NCBI RefSeq assembly: GCF_000299415.1 | Contig: NZ_AMPG01000002.1 | Location: forward strand, 124,001 to 188,000 | DNA: 64,000 bases | Reading direction: 5' to 3' | Source: Candidatus Microthrix parvicella Bio17-1 | GTDB taxonomy: Bacteria > Actinomycetota > Acidimicrobiia > Acidimicrobiales > Microtrichaceae | In this document: piece by piece, positions 33,441 to 42,771 of the stretch | Numbering within the stretch: position 1 is the first letter of the stretch | Layout of the letters: each line of letters opens with the position of its first letter | Position numbers and translations under genes: made by a program | The notes under the pieces: generated by a model | Told to the model about the DNA's origin: nothing | The model's database searches: none | The model's input: the letters and a program-made list of their open reading frames with translations, nothing else

Positions 33441-34748
33441 GTGGCCGTCACCTCCAGCCCGAGAACCCCACGTTCAGGATCGGCAGCTTCTCGTTCACCG
33501 GTGCCCACCAGGTCCGGTTGGCTCCTCATCATTGCCATTGCCGTCATGATTCCCACCTCCGTGGTGTTCTCCTATCCGGAGTTGTGGGTGGCCACCTTCA
33601 CGATGATCGTGGCCGCGGCCGTCGCAGCTCTGCTCGTGTTGCGCACGGGCGGTTTGGAGGTGCGGCGGGTGGCGCCCGCTGCGGTCACCAACGGCGACGA
33701 CGTGGAGCAGGAGGTGCTCATCATCAACCACGGCCTGCCGAGCGGCCTGGTGTCGCTGCGGGACCGGGTGGCCGAACCCATGAACCCTGCGGGGCAACGG
33801 ACCGACCCCGTTCGGTTGGCGCCACTCGGGCGCGGCGAGCGGCGACGGCTGCGCACCCGGGTGTCGACCACCGCCCGAGGCGTTCTCCACCTGGGCCCTG
33901 CCCAGCTGGCCAACCACGACCCGTTCGGTCTTTTCGAACGATCGATGGCCCCCCAGGCCGCGGCCATCGTGTTGGTACGGCCGCGGCTGTACGCCCTTGC
34001 CGGGTTGCCCGGCGGCGGCCGGCAGCACGATCGCCAACACGCCCAACTGATGACGCCCACGCAGTCACCCGAGGACTTCGTCGGCCTGCGTCAGTACCAG
34101 GCGGGCGACGACATCCGACACATCCACTGGCCGGCGGTGGCCCGCAGCGGCAACCTGATGGTGCGTCAGTTCGAACGCCCCGACGAAAGCCATGTGGCGG
34201 TGGTGCTCGATGGTCGGTTGACGCGTCATACGGTCAGCTCGTTCGAGCGGGCGGTTGAGGCGGCAGCAAGCGTGTTGGCTGCCGTGGTGGCCGACCGGCC
34301 GGTCCGCTTGATCACCACCGACGGCTACGACACGCGCACATTGGCGCCCCGATCGGCGTTGGGCCCCGTCATGGATCGGCTGGCGACCGTGTCGATGGGC
34401 AACGAGACCAACCTGTCGGGCATCGCCCGGTCGCTGGCCGACGACGCCACCGGGCTGATCATCGTGTGCGGCACCACGCTGAGCGATGAGGACACGCGCC
34501 TGCTGAACCGCGGTGACCTGTCACGCCGGGTGATGTCGGTGGACTGTTCGGCCACCGAACGCCGCCCCGGAACGATCCCCTTCGGCTCCGGGGTGAAACT
34601 CAACGAATCCTGGGCCGACGCGTGGGCCCAGGAGCTGTCGAGTCTCGGACGCTCTGCAGCGCGGCGCGTTCCTGCCGCCCCGAGCGGCTCCACCCCTGTG
34701 GCACCGACCGATGCCACAGCCTCCTCTCCTCCCTCCTGGTGGGCCTGA
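33441..34748 (+). CDS. DUF58-domain protein, MoxR partner
   Basis: 435 residues. Two N-terminal membrane segments (about 25-45 and 50-70) precede a beta-rich region. The DUF58 motif DFVGLRQYQAGDDIRHIHW follows, then a von Willebrand-like fold (VAVVLDGRL). It is the membrane-linked partner of MoxR in actinobacteria. Start GTG at 33441, with GGGAG upstream. The stop overlaps the transglutaminase ATG by one base. Confidence 0.88.
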   Translation: MAVTSSPRTPRSGSAASRSPVPTRSGWLLIIAIAVMIPTSVVFSYPELWVATFTMIVAAAVAALLVLRTGGLEVRRVAPAAVTNGDDVEQEVLIINHGLPSGLVSLRDRVAEPMNPAGQRTDPVRLAPLGRGERRRLRTRVSTTARGVLHLGPAQLANHDPFGLFERSMAPQAAAIVLVRPRLYALAGLPGGGRQHDRQHAQLMTPTQSPEDFVGLRQYQAGDDIRHIHWPAVARSGNLMVRQFERPDESHVAVVLDGRLTRHTVSSFERAVEAAASVLAAVVADRPVRLITTDGYDTRTLAPRSALGPVMDRLATVSMGNETNLSGIARSLADDATGLIIVCGTTLSDEDTRLLNRGDLSRRVMSVDCSATERRPGTIPFGSGVKLNESWADAWAQELSSLGRSAARRVPAAPSGSTPVAPTDATASSPPSWWA

Positions 34749-36988
34749 TGAGCACCGAGGAGCGACGCCCTCCCGCCTGGTGGCTGCCTGAGATCACGCT
34801 GGTGGGTCTCACCGTGGCCCTGGCCCTCAGCTTCGCCCGCCTGTTCTCGGGCTGGGACTGGCTGATTCCGGTGCTGGCGCCCGCGCTGGTGGTTCACGCC
34901 TCCGAGGCGGCCGCCCGCCGAGCCAGGCTGTCGGTCTGGATCGCCCCGCTGATCGCCACGGTGCTGGGCCTGATCACCTGGGTCAACCTCACGCTGCCCG
35001 AAACCACCCGGCTTGGGCTGCCCGGTGTCGACACCGTGCCCCGCTTCATCGCACTCACCGGTGACTCGTTCGAAACCTTCCGCAAGCTGGTTGCCCCAGC
35101 TCCCGCCCAGCCCGGCTTCATAGCCGCCGCATCCCTGGCGCTACTGGTGGTTGCGTTGTATTCCGACACCGCCGCCCATCGCGGCAACGTGCCGGTGCAG
35201 GCGGTGACCACCCACATCGGTGTGTTCATCTTCGGTGCCACCCTGGCCAGGGGGCCGGGCCAGCTCTTCTCCGCAGTGGTGTTCACCGCGGCGCTGGGCG
35301 CGCACCTGTTGGCCGTGCGTACCGTCAGCGCAGGACGAGGCCGCTGGCGCAGCGGCGAGCGGACGGGTGGAACCTGGGCCGCCGCACGTATCGGGGCGGG
35401 GGCCTTGGCGGTGGCGGTGTTGGGGGGCACCGTTGCCCACCTCGCATTCACTCAGGATCGGAGCCCCGTGGTGGATCTCACCAAGTTCAGCTCCGATCGG
35501 GCAGATCGCGAAGTGCTCTCGCCACTGGTGTCGGTGGCCGATCAGCTGGGCCCGCAGAGCAACAATGTGATGTTCACGGTGGAGAGCACCAAGGTGGACC
35601 CCACGTATTGGCGCCTCACCGCACTCGACAGCTTCGAAAACAACGTGTGGAGTTCCACCGCCTCCTACGAGGATGCCGCCGGCCGTCTGCCCGAGGTCGG
35701 CGCCCTGCCCAGCCGCACCATCATCGACCAGACGGTGGCGATCGACGGCCTGACCGGTATCTGGATGCCCGCGGCGGCCGACCCGGTGGAGGTGGCCTCG
35801 GAGATCCCGGCGAGCTTCGATCAGCCGTCGGCGACGCTGATCGTGACCGACGGCAACGAGATGCCCCAGGGCATGACCTACGCGGTGCGATCGGCGATAC
35901 CAAACGTGAGCGCCCCGGTGGCGAAGGTGCCGCGTGGCGACGAGGTTGACGCCGCCCTGGCGCTTCCCACCGACCTCAGCACGCAGGTGTCCCGCGAAGC
36001 GAAGCTCATCACCGAAGGCGTTCAAGGTGACCTCCCGAAGCTGCAGGCGCTTCAGAACGACCTCCGTAAGGGGGAATACGACACCTCCGCCGACTACCGC
36101 GGCGCGGCCGATCCCACTGCGGCCTTTCTGGAGAGCCGACGCGGGTTCTGTACCCAGTACGCCAGCGCGTTCGTGTTGATGGCGCGCTCGTTGGGCTTTC
36201 CGGCGCGACTTGGCGTCGGGTTCACCCCGGGCAACTACGACGAGGCCACGGCCACCTGGACCGTCACCGGCCGCCAGGCCCACGCCTGGCCCGAGGTGTT
36301 TCTCCCCGACTACGGGTGGGTGGCATTCGAGCCCACCCCAGGACGCGGCAACCCGGTCACCGAGCCGCTCACCGGTGTGCCATTTGAGCAGGACTCGGGC
36401 GATGGCAACCCCGAGCCCGTGGCACCCGCAACCACGGCCCCACCCACCACCACCGCGTCGCCGACCCCCTCGTCGGTACCGTCGCAGGGCGCCGACCCCG
36501 GGCCGGTCGAACAGCCCAAACTTGCCGTTCCCGAGCAGCCTCGGAGCACCCCCTGGTGGCTCATCGGCCTCGTCGCCCTGCTCGCCCTGGCCTCCGGTGG
36601 TTTCGCTGGACGTATCGCATGGGTCCGCAATCAGCGATCACGCCGTTACACGCCCGCTGACGCCAACCTGGTTCCGGTCGGTGCCTGGGCCGAGGTCACC
36701 GATCGGCTCGCGATGCGCCGGCACCTGCCGAGAGCCGCCGAGACCGCGCATGAGTTTGCCCGACGCGCCGAAACCGAAACCGGACTTGCCACGCTGGAGC
36801 CCCTCAGCGACCTGGCTGCGGCCGGCACGTTCGGCGACACGCCACTCGACGACGATCAGGTGGAGCAGTCCCGCCGGCTGGCGACTTCGGCGTCGACGGC
36901 CCTGACGTCGGAGTGGTCGAGGACCGACCGGCTCCGCTGGATGCTGGGCCTCATCCCGTCGGGGCGGGGACGCCCCGGACCGGGCTGA
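34748..36988 (+). CDS. Membrane transglutaminase-like protein (TgpA/DUF3488)
   Basis: 746 residues. Five or six N-terminal membrane segments (to about 235) precede a large extracytoplasmic part with a transglutaminase core: RRGFCTQYASAFVLMARSLG (Cys468), GRQAHAWPEVFLP (His512) and DYGWVAFEPTPG with the presumed acidic third residue. A Pro/Thr-rich linker leads to a last membrane segment (about 600-620) and a cytoplasmic tail. It is the standard third member of MoxR-DUF58-transglutaminase operons. Protease or crosslinking activity is unproven. Confidence 0.88.
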   Translation: MSTEERRPPAWWLPEITLVGLTVALALSFARLFSGWDWLIPVLAPALVVHASEAAARRARLSVWIAPLIATVLGLITWVNLTLPETTRLGLPGVDTVPRFIALTGDSFETFRKLVAPAPAQPGFIAAASLALLVVALYSDTAAHRGNVPVQAVTTHIGVFIFGATLARGPGQLFSAVVFTAALGAHLLAVRTVSAGRGRWRSGERTGGTWAAARIGAGALAVAVLGGTVAHLAFTQDRSPVVDLTKFSSDRADREVLSPLVSVADQLGPQSNNVMFTVESTKVDPTYWRLTALDSFENNVWSSTASYEDAAGRLPEVGALPSRTIIDQTVAIDGLTGIWMPAAADPVEVASEIPASFDQPSATLIVTDGNEMPQGMTYAVRSAIPNVSAPVAKVPRGDEVDAALALPTDLSTQVSREAKLITEGVQGDLPKLQALQNDLRKGEYDTSADYRGAADPTAAFLESRRGFCTQYASAFVLMARSLGFPARLGVGFTPGNYDEATATWTVTGRQAHAWPEVFLPDYGWVAFEPTPGRGNPVTEPLTGVPFEQDSGDGNPEPVAPATTAPPTTTASPTPSSVPSQGADPGPVEQPKLAVPEQPRSTPWWLIGLVALLALASGGFAGRIAWVRNQRSRRYTPADANLVPVGAWAEVTDRLAMRRHLPRAAETAHEFARRAETETGLATLEPLSDLAAAGTFGDTPLDDDQVEQSRRLATSASTALTSEWSRTDRLRWMLGLIPSGRGRPGPG

Positions 36989-37000
36989 ACGCTGCGGCGC

Positions 37001-37366
37001 TCAGCCCTCGTCGCTGGACTCGGCCCCGGTGGAGGCCTCGCTGCGGTGCACGCCGGAGAGCCGGGTGATCGGGCTGAAGAGCTCGCCGATGCCGTCCTGG
37101 CCCAGTTGACGGATGCTGGCCTCGATCACCGCTCCGAGGGCGAAGGTCACGAGGAACCCGACGAACGCCAGGAGAAAGTGAACCGAGAGCAGGAAGATGG
37201 TGGCCGCCAGCGACACCACCATGCCGACCGCCGCCAGGCGGATACGACGCAGCACCGACGAGTTCACGGTGCGGGTGCGTACCTCGTTCGCCAACGCAGG
37301 GTCAGACTCGTAGAGCTGATCCTCGATCTCTCGCAAAATGCGCTGCTCGTCTTCAGAGAGTGGCAT
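37001..37366 (-). CDS. DUF3040 membrane protein
   Basis: 121 residues. MPLSEDEQRILREIEDQLYE is the DUF3040 start, a short helical motif seen in many actinobacteria. Two adjacent membrane segments follow at about 43-80. The function is unknown. The ATG at 37366 lies inside the end of dinB (14-nt overlap), so the two are probably co-transcribed. Such a protein beside dinB also occurs in mycobacterial-type clusters. Confidence 0.88.
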   Translation of the reverse strand: MPLSEDEQRILREIEDQLYESDPALANEVRTRTVNSSVLRRIRLAAVGMVVSLAATIFLLSVHFLLAFVGFLVTFALGAVIEASIRQLGQDGIGELFSPITRLSGVHRSEASTGAESSDEG

Positions 37367-38651
37367 CGCTTACCCCCTCGTCGTTCCGGTGGCCAGGGGT
37401 GCCCACAGGGGCGCCCGACGTGCGAACGTTGCCGGCCTGTCGCGCCGCGCCGATCGCTTTGCTGCCAAAGCGTCTGCGGACACTGTCGACCGTGCGGTCC
37501 AAGATTCGCTCCTCATCGTCGGACAGCCTATCGAGGCGAAGCTGGGCGGGTGCGGCGGCAGCCAGGCCGCTGGTGCCCACGCCCACCAGGCGTACCCCCG
37601 GCGACAGGTCCAGGCCGCACAGCAGGTTCCATGCCACCTCCCGGATGGTGGCGGTGGCATCGGTTGGGGTATCCAGGCGCCGGGCCCGGGTCAACGTGCG
37701 AAAATCACCGTGACGCACCTTGATCTGCACGGTGGTTGCGGTCAGGCCCGCCGACCGCAGGCGGGTGGCCACGCTGTCGGCCATCACGGCCAGATCGCCC
37801 TCCAACTCCCCGGCATCGGCCCGGTCGGTGGCGAAGGTCCGCTCGGAACTGATCGACTTGGTGGGTGCGTCGGCAACGACGGGCCGGGGGTCGTTGCCCC
37901 GGGCCAACGCCACCAACTGACGGGCAGCCGGCCCACCCAACACCCGCCGAAGGGTTGTCTCACCGGCCGCTGCCACCTCGCCCACGGTGCCCAATCCGAG
38001 GCGCCCCAGCTTGTCGGCCGCGACGGGGCCCACCCCTGGCAGCGCCCGAACCGGCAAAGGTCCGAGAAAGCCCTCCACGTCGGGAGGTCGCACCACCACC
38101 ACCCCGGGACCCGCCACGGGACCCCTGGGATCGGGAGTGGGTTTGGCCGCTTCGGACGCCAACTTGGCCACCAACTTGCTGGGGCCCAAACCCACTGACA
38201 CCCAGAGGCCCAGGTCGCTGTGAACCCGCTGCCTGAGGCGGGCGGCGGTCACCACCGGGTCGCCCAAGCGGCGTTCGCTGCCGGTGAGCTCCACGAAGGC
38301 CTCATCAAGCGAAAGCGGCTCCACCAGGGGGCTCAACTCGTCAAGAATCGACATGAACCTTCCGGACACGCTGCGGTAGTGGTCGAGGTCGCCCGGAAGC
38401 ACCACCGCCACCGGGCATCTCCGGAGTGCCTCGGTCATGGCCATGGCCGAGCGAACGCCGGTTGCACGCGCCTCGTAGGACGCGGCGGCGACCACCCCTC
38501 GGCGGCCGTCTCCACCAACGAGCACCGGACGACCGACCAACTCGGGGTGACGCAACACCTCCACCGCCGCAAAAAAGCAGTCCATGTCGACATGCAGCAC
38601 CCAGCGCCGCCCAGGTGTCGCCCCGCCGCTGCGTCCAGGGCCGGTGATCAT
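37353..38651 (-). CDS. dinB: DNA polymerase IV (Y family)
   Basis: 432 residues. WVLHVDMDCFFAAVEVL and PLSLDEAFVELTGSER supply the catalytic Asp and Asp-Glu pair. SVGLGPSKLVAKLASEAAKP is the Y-family fingers/palm signature, and a helix-hairpin-helix (PVRALPGVGPVAADKL) follows. A little-finger domain starts near SISSERTF. It performs translesion synthesis. The ATG overlaps the upstream Nudix stop by 4 nt. No SOS box was seen at this operon's start. Confidence 0.95.
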   Translation of the reverse strand: MITGPGRSGGATPGRRWVLHVDMDCFFAAVEVLRHPELVGRPVLVGGDGRRGVVAAASYEARATGVRSAMAMTEALRRCPVAVVLPGDLDHYRSVSGRFMSILDELSPLVEPLSLDEAFVELTGSERRLGDPVVTAARLRQRVHSDLGLWVSVGLGPSKLVAKLASEAAKPTPDPRGPVAGPGVVVVRPPDVEGFLGPLPVRALPGVGPVAADKLGRLGLGTVGEVAAAGETTLRRVLGGPAARQLVALARGNDPRPVVADAPTKSISSERTFATDRADAGELEGDLAVMADSVATRLRSAGLTATTVQIKVRHGDFRTLTRARRLDTPTDATATIREVAWNLLCGLDLSPGVRLVGVGTSGLAAAAPAQLRLDRLSDDEERILDRTVDSVRRRFGSKAIGAARQAGNVRTSGAPVGTPGHRNDEGVSDATL

Positions 38652-39196
38652 CGGTGTTCGGAGCGGGTGACCCGGAGCTCTGATCGTCGGGTGCCCTCGA
38701 TCAGATAGGCGTACCGACGAGGCTCGGCCCATCGGTGGGCGAGGTAGTCCACCAACGGCTCACGCACCCATTGCGGCGAACCCGCCAGGGGTTCATCGCA
38801 CGCGGTCCTGTGAAAGAAGTCGCCGGACTCGACGATGCCGTCCGGATCGTTGAAGCTCAGCTCACCGCCCGGGTATTCGGCCCCGAAGGCGACCACTCGC
38901 AGGCACCAGCCCAACTGCGGCGCCCGGCAGGTGATCTCGTACAGCGGACCCCGCCACCTGGGGACCACCAGGCCTGTCTCCTCGGCGACCTCACGCGTCA
39001 GCCCCTCGATCAGTTCCTCCCCGGGATCGATCACCCCACCGGGCGGCGACCAGTCCACCACCCCGCCACTGCGGTGGTTACGCACCAGCAGGACACCCGC
39101 CGGGCCTTCGATCACAGCTCCACCGACGGTCCAGTCTCGGAGGCCGTCCGGGCCTTCGGAACCTTCGTCCCCTGCGTCGCTCGCCGCATCGCTCAC
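38648..39196 (-). CDS. Nudix hydrolase upstream of dinB
   Basis: 182 residues. The Nudix box runs from GGVIDPGEELIEGLTREVAE to ETGL and is complete. WTVGGAVIEGPAGVLLVRN is the lead-in. Its coupling to dinB (4-nt overlap) suggests nucleotide-pool or repair work, but this is inferred. I chose the GTG at 39196 because TAGGGT lies 7 nt upstream. An ATG at 39238 would extend the protein by 14 residues into the divergent promoter. Confidence 0.88.
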   Translation of the reverse strand: MSDAASDAGDEGSEGPDGLRDWTVGGAVIEGPAGVLLVRNHRSGGVVDWSPPGGVIDPGEELIEGLTREVAEETGLVVPRWRGPLYEITCRAPQLGWCLRVVAFGAEYPGGELSFNDPDGIVESGDFFHRTACDEPLAGSPQWVREPLVDYLAHRWAEPRRYAYLIEGTRRSELRVTRSEHR

Positions 39197-39203
39197 CCTT
39201 CCC

Positions 39204-39209
39204 ACCCTA
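39204..39209 (-). promoter_or_regulatory. Candidate -10 (TAGGGT) of Nudix-dinB operon, leaderless
   Basis: TAGGGT lies 7 nt before the GTG at 39196. Confidence 0.4.
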
Positions 39210-39232
39210 CGAGCCAACCGGCCTACTACGGG

Positions 39233-39238
39233 TACCAT
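39233..39238 (+). promoter_or_regulatory. Candidate -10 (TACCAT) of 39247 gene, leaderless
   Basis: TACCAT lies 8 nt before the ATG at 39247. It faces the Nudix-dinB promoter in a 50-nt divergent spacer. Confidence 0.4.
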
Positions 39239-39246
39239 GCGCAGCG

Positions 39247-39528
39247 ATGCCCGCACCCCAAGGACCGCCCACAGAACCATCCAGCGCAGATCCCCTGACC
39301 GCCCTGGCCCCCGTGTGGATGCGGGTCGTCGCCTTTGTGGCCATCATGGTGGGCGGTCTTGGCGGGGCGCTGGTGGGCGGCCGTTTCGGCGCTGTGGCCT
39401 GCACCGGAGCCTGCGACGGGGTCATCGGAACAACGATGCTGGCCGGAACTGTGGTTGGTGCCGTGGGTGTGGCGGTGGTGGCCGTCATCACCCTGCGGGT
39501 GGCACGCGAGTGGGTTGGCGGCTCGTGA
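39247..39528 (+). CDS. Small Gly-rich membrane protein
   Basis: 93 residues with two hydrophobic segments (MRVVAFVAIMVGGLGGALVG and LAGTVVGAVGVAVVAVITL) separated by a short loop with two cysteines (VACTGACDG). I recognise no family. It overlaps the inositol-phosphatase-like gene by 4 nt (GTGA), which argues that it is expressed. Confidence 0.7.
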   Translation: MPAPQGPPTEPSSADPLTALAPVWMRVVAFVAIMVGGLGGALVGGRFGAVACTGACDGVIGTTMLAGTVVGAVGVAVVAVITLRVAREWVGGS

Positions 39529-40397
39529 GTTCGGCCGGCGCCGAAACCCCGCAGGCCGCAGACACCCCAACAGCAATCGACCTGGCCGAGGTTGCCCTGT
39601 CCGTGGCCCGGGTCGGGGCTGAGGTGGCGGCGGCCTCTCAGGCCGAAGTGCGGGCCGACACCGCGACGCGCTTCACAAAGTCGAGCGACACCGACCTGGT
39701 CACCCGCGCCGATCGCGCAGCCGAGGACGCCATTCGTCAGGCATTGCTCGTCGCCCGTCCCACCGATCGTTTCCTCGGCGAGGAGAGCGCCACGGCACAG
39801 GCCGGCGGTCTGGCCGACGGCTCGGACATCCTCTGGGTGGTCGACCCCATCGATGGCACCACCAACTATGTCTATGGGCAGCCCGACTGGGCGATCTCGG
39901 TGGCCGCCACCAGGCACGGCGCATCGCTGGCCGCTGCGGTTGTCGCACCCATTTTGGGCTTGGAGTACCGCGCGTCGCTGCACGGTGGAGCAACCCGAAA
40001 CGGCGTTGCGCTCAAGCTGGGTGCACCACCCCCGCTGGGCCGCGCGCTGGTGGCCACCGGGTTCGGTTACGATCCCGGCCGCCGTGGGCGCCAGGGTGCC
40101 GTAGCGGCCGCGATGCTGCCACAGGTGCGGGACCTACGGCGCCGCGGCGCCGCCGCACTGGACTTCTGTTTCGTGGCCGACGGCAGCGCCGACGCCTATT
40201 ACGAGGCGGGCCCGCAGTGGTGGGACTTCGCGGCGGGTTCTCTGGTGGCGTCCGAGGCGGGGGCGGCCGTGTTGACGCAACCGCTCGGTGCGTCAGCCTC
40301 GACGGGATCGCACGGTTGGTTCCTCGTCGCCGCCGCCCCCCCACTGTTCGACGGCCTGCTGGAGGTGCTCATGGGGTTGGGCGCCGCCGACGGCTGA
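39525..40397 (+). CDS. Inositol monophosphatase-family phosphatase
   Basis: 290 residues. TDLVTRADRAAEDAIRQ, GEESA, WVVDPIDGTTNYVYGQPDW and QWWDFAAGSLVASEAGA are the metal-binding motifs of the IMPase/FBPase/CysQ superfamily. Possible substrates are inositol-1-phosphate, histidinol phosphate or PAP. An inositol role would fit phosphatidylinositol mannoside synthesis suggested by the PimB-like gene. The GTG start overlaps the upstream gene by 4 nt. Confidence 0.9.
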   Translation: MSSAGAETPQAADTPTAIDLAEVALSVARVGAEVAAASQAEVRADTATRFTKSSDTDLVTRADRAAEDAIRQALLVARPTDRFLGEESATAQAGGLADGSDILWVVDPIDGTTNYVYGQPDWAISVAATRHGASLAAAVVAPILGLEYRASLHGGATRNGVALKLGAPPPLGRALVATGFGYDPGRRGRQGAVAAAMLPQVRDLRRRGAAALDFCFVADGSADAYYEAGPQWWDFAAGSLVASEAGAAVLTQPLGASASTGSHGWFLVAAAPPLFDGLLEVLMGLGAADG

Positions 40398-40452
40398 GTG
40401 TTGTCCACAGCCGGCCGCGCTGCGCCGTTCCGGCTTCACGTCTCGCGCCCGG

Positions 40453-40458
40453 TAGCCT
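40453..40458 (+). promoter_or_regulatory. Candidate -10 (TAGCCT) of response-regulator operon
   Basis: TAGCCT lies 45 nt before the TTG start at 40504, in the 106-nt gap after the phosphatase gene. This promoter would give a short leader. Confidence 0.3.
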
Positions 40459-40503
40459 GCAACAAGCCCCGCGCCCGCCCGGCCCAGAAATGAAAGCCCC
40501 ACG

Positions 40504-41184
40504 TTGAGCACCCGAATCCTGACCGTCGAGGACGACGAACGAATCCGCACCGCGGTGAAGCTGGCCCTGGAGGATGAGGGTTGGGAAGTGGTGGAGGCCG
40601 CCACCGGCGAGGCTGCGATCGAGGCATTCCGCGCCGGTCCCACCGATGTCGTGCTCATCGACATCATGTTGCCCGGGGTGGACGGCTTCGAGGTGTGCCG
40701 CGCCGTGCGCCGTCAGAGTGACGTCCCGATCATCATGGTGACCGCCAGGGCCGACACCCACGACGTGGTTGCCGGTCTTGAGGCAGGCGCCGACGACTAT
40801 CTCACCAAGCCCTTCGTGCCCAAGGAGCTGTCGGCCCGCATCCGGGCGCTGCTTCGTCGGGTTCGGTCGGGCGACACGGTGCAGCACCGCATGCGTTTCG
40901 GCGACCTCGACATCATCCCTGATGAGGGCGTGGTCACCCTGGCCGGTGTCACCATCCACCTCACCAAGACCGAGTTTCGACTCCTGGTCGAACTCGCCAG
41001 TTCACCCGGCAAGATCTTTTCCCGCGAGGACCTCCTCGACAAGGTGTGGGGGCACGGTTACCTGGCCGACAGCCGTTTGGTGGACGTCCACGTTCGTCGG
41101 CTGCGGACCAAGGTGGAGGCCGACCCGGGCAACCCACGGCATGTGCTGACCGTTCGGGGCCTGGGCTACAAGCTGGCGGCGTGA
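40504..41184 (+). CDS. mtrA: OmpR-family response regulator, MtrA-like
   Basis: 226 residues. The receiver domain has the acidic pair in LTVEDDERI, phospho-acceptor Asp in VLIDIMLPGVDGFEV, Thr in IMVTARADTHDVV and Lys in DDYLTKPFVPKEL. The winged-helix domain has LTKTEFRLLVELASSPGKIF and DSRLVDVHVRRLRTKVE. The DT-DVV-GLE-GADDY-KPF-PKEL pattern resembles actinobacterial MtrA, which controls cell-wall and division genes. The downstream order of kinase then GerMN lipoprotein supports this. The start is a TTG with only a weak GAAAG upstream. Confidence 0.85.
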   Translation: MSTRILTVEDDERIRTAVKLALEDEGWEVVEAATGEAAIEAFRAGPTDVVLIDIMLPGVDGFEVCRAVRRQSDVPIIMVTARADTHDVVAGLEAGADDYLTKPFVPKELSARIRALLRRVRSGDTVQHRMRFGDLDIIPDEGVVTLAGVTIHLTKTEFRLLVELASSPGKIFSREDLLDKVWGHGYLADSRLVDVHVRRLRTKVEADPGNPRHVLTVRGLGYKLAA

Positions 41185-42767
41185 GCTCGGTCGACCAGGC
41201 CGGCGGCGGGTCGTCTGATTCCGATCAGGTCGGTTCCGAGTCAACCCTGCAGGCTGCCGGTGCCGGGGCACCCACCACCGCGGGGCCGACGAAGCTCCTC
41301 TCCCCGCACGCCCGCAAGCGGAGCCAGACGAGCGAGTCGCAGTTGGGTCTGCGATCACGTGTCACCCTCGCCTTCACCCTGGGCGCCTTGGTTTTGTCGA
41401 TCATTCTCGGAGCAGCCACGCTGAACCTCACCCGTCGGTCACTGCTGGCCGAGCGTGAACGCCGCACCATCACCCGAACCTCGGTCAGCGCCACCACCCT
41501 GGACGGGCTCCTCAAGAACCTTCAGCCCGGCGCCGATCCCACCCCGCTGCTCAGCGACCTCCAGGCCCAGGGCCCACAGTTTCTCATGCTGAAGAACCCG
41601 GGTTCGGGCAATCGTGAGCCCCAACTGTTCCTCACCGGGGAGGTTCCCATCGGTGACCTCCCGCAAAGCCTGGTCACCAAGGCCCTGTGGGACGGACAGC
41701 CGGCGGTGATGCGGGTCGAGTCGAAGGACACGCTCTACACGGCGGTGGGCGTGCCCCTGCCCGATGCCAACGGCGCCTACTTCGAACTCAACGCCATCGA
41801 CGACATTGCCACCGCCGTGCAGTCGCAGACCGTGACCCTCATCATTGTCAGCTCGATCACCACGCTGGCGGGTGCCGCGCTGGGTTGGTGGGCAAGCCGC
41901 AGGGCCCTCCGACCGTTGATGCTGGTGGGCGATGCAGCCGGTCGGATCGCCGATGGTCATCTCGAGACCCGGCTGAATGCGGCCGACTATGCAGAGGACC
42001 CCGAGCTGGGCCCTCTGGTCTCATCCTTCAACGGCATGGTGGAGAAGCTGCAGGCGCGCATCGACCGCGACGCGCGATTTGCCTCCGACGTCAGCCACGA
42101 ACTCCGGTCACCGCTCACCACGATCAACGCGTCGGTTGATGTGCTCAGCCGGGCCGCCGACAACCTTCCAGATCGGGCCAAAACCGCCCTCGACCTGCTG
42201 GAGTCCGATCTGGTTCGGTTCACGCAGTTGGTGGAAGACCTTTTGGAGATCTCCCGCTTTGATGCCGGGGCGGTTCGACTTGACGTCAACGAAATCTCGC
42301 TGATGGGTGTGGTCCGCCGCGCCGTGGAAGCGGTGGCCGGGAAGGACACGACGATCGTCGCCGATGACGACCTGGACGCATTGGTGATGCCCATGGACAA
42401 GGTGCGCGTGGTTCGGGTGCTGTCCAACTTCATCGACAACGCCGCCAAGTACGGCGACGGGGTGCAGCGGGTGGAGGTTCACCGATCCGACGGCACCGTC
42501 TCGATCTCGGTGGTTGATGGCGGGCCTGGTGTCCCCGTCGACGAACGGGACCTCATCTTCGAGCGGTTCAGTCGAGGGGTGCAGGGCGGCCGCCGCGGCG
42601 CCGGTAGCGGCGTCGGGCTGGGTCTCGCCTTGGTGGCGGAGCACGCCCGTTTGATGGGCGGTGAGGTTGGGGTGGCCGATCGGGACGACGGCGAGAGCGG
42701 CGCCGTGTTCGTGCTCCACATCCCCGAGGTGCCGCCCACCGACTCAGACACCGTGATGGAATTGTAG
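41181..42767 (+). CDS. mtrB: Sensor histidine kinase, MtrB-like
   Basis: 528 residues. A 45-residue cytoplasmic N-terminus precedes two membrane segments (about 60-82 and 215-237) flanking an extracytoplasmic sensor. HAMP follows, then the H-box DVSHELRSPLTT, N-box NFIDNAAKYGDG and G-boxes DGGPGVPVDERD and GSGVGLGLALVAEH. The GTG overlaps the response regulator stop by 4 nt. It would autophosphorylate and signal to the MtrA-like regulator. Confidence 0.92.
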   Translation: MSSVDQAGGGSSDSDQVGSESTLQAAGAGAPTTAGPTKLLSPHARKRSQTSESQLGLRSRVTLAFTLGALVLSIILGAATLNLTRRSLLAERERRTITRTSVSATTLDGLLKNLQPGADPTPLLSDLQAQGPQFLMLKNPGSGNREPQLFLTGEVPIGDLPQSLVTKALWDGQPAVMRVESKDTLYTAVGVPLPDANGAYFELNAIDDIATAVQSQTVTLIIVSSITTLAGAALGWWASRRALRPLMLVGDAAGRIADGHLETRLNAADYAEDPELGPLVSSFNGMVEKLQARIDRDARFASDVSHELRSPLTTINASVDVLSRAADNLPDRAKTALDLLESDLVRFTQLVEDLLEISRFDAGAVRLDVNEISLMGVVRRAVEAVAGKDTTIVADDDLDALVMPMDKVRVVRVLSNFIDNAAKYGDGVQRVEVHRSDGTVSISVVDGGPGVPVDERDLIFERFSRGVQGGRRGAGSGVGLGLALVAEHARLMGGEVGVADRDDGESGAVFVLHIPEVPPTDSDTVMEL

Positions 42768-42771
42768 GGAA

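Noticed and set aside
37353-39196. SOS box in front of the Nudix-dinB operon
   Set aside because: No CGAAC-N4-GTTCG or close variant was seen in the 39196-39247 spacer, in contrast to the exonuclease gene.
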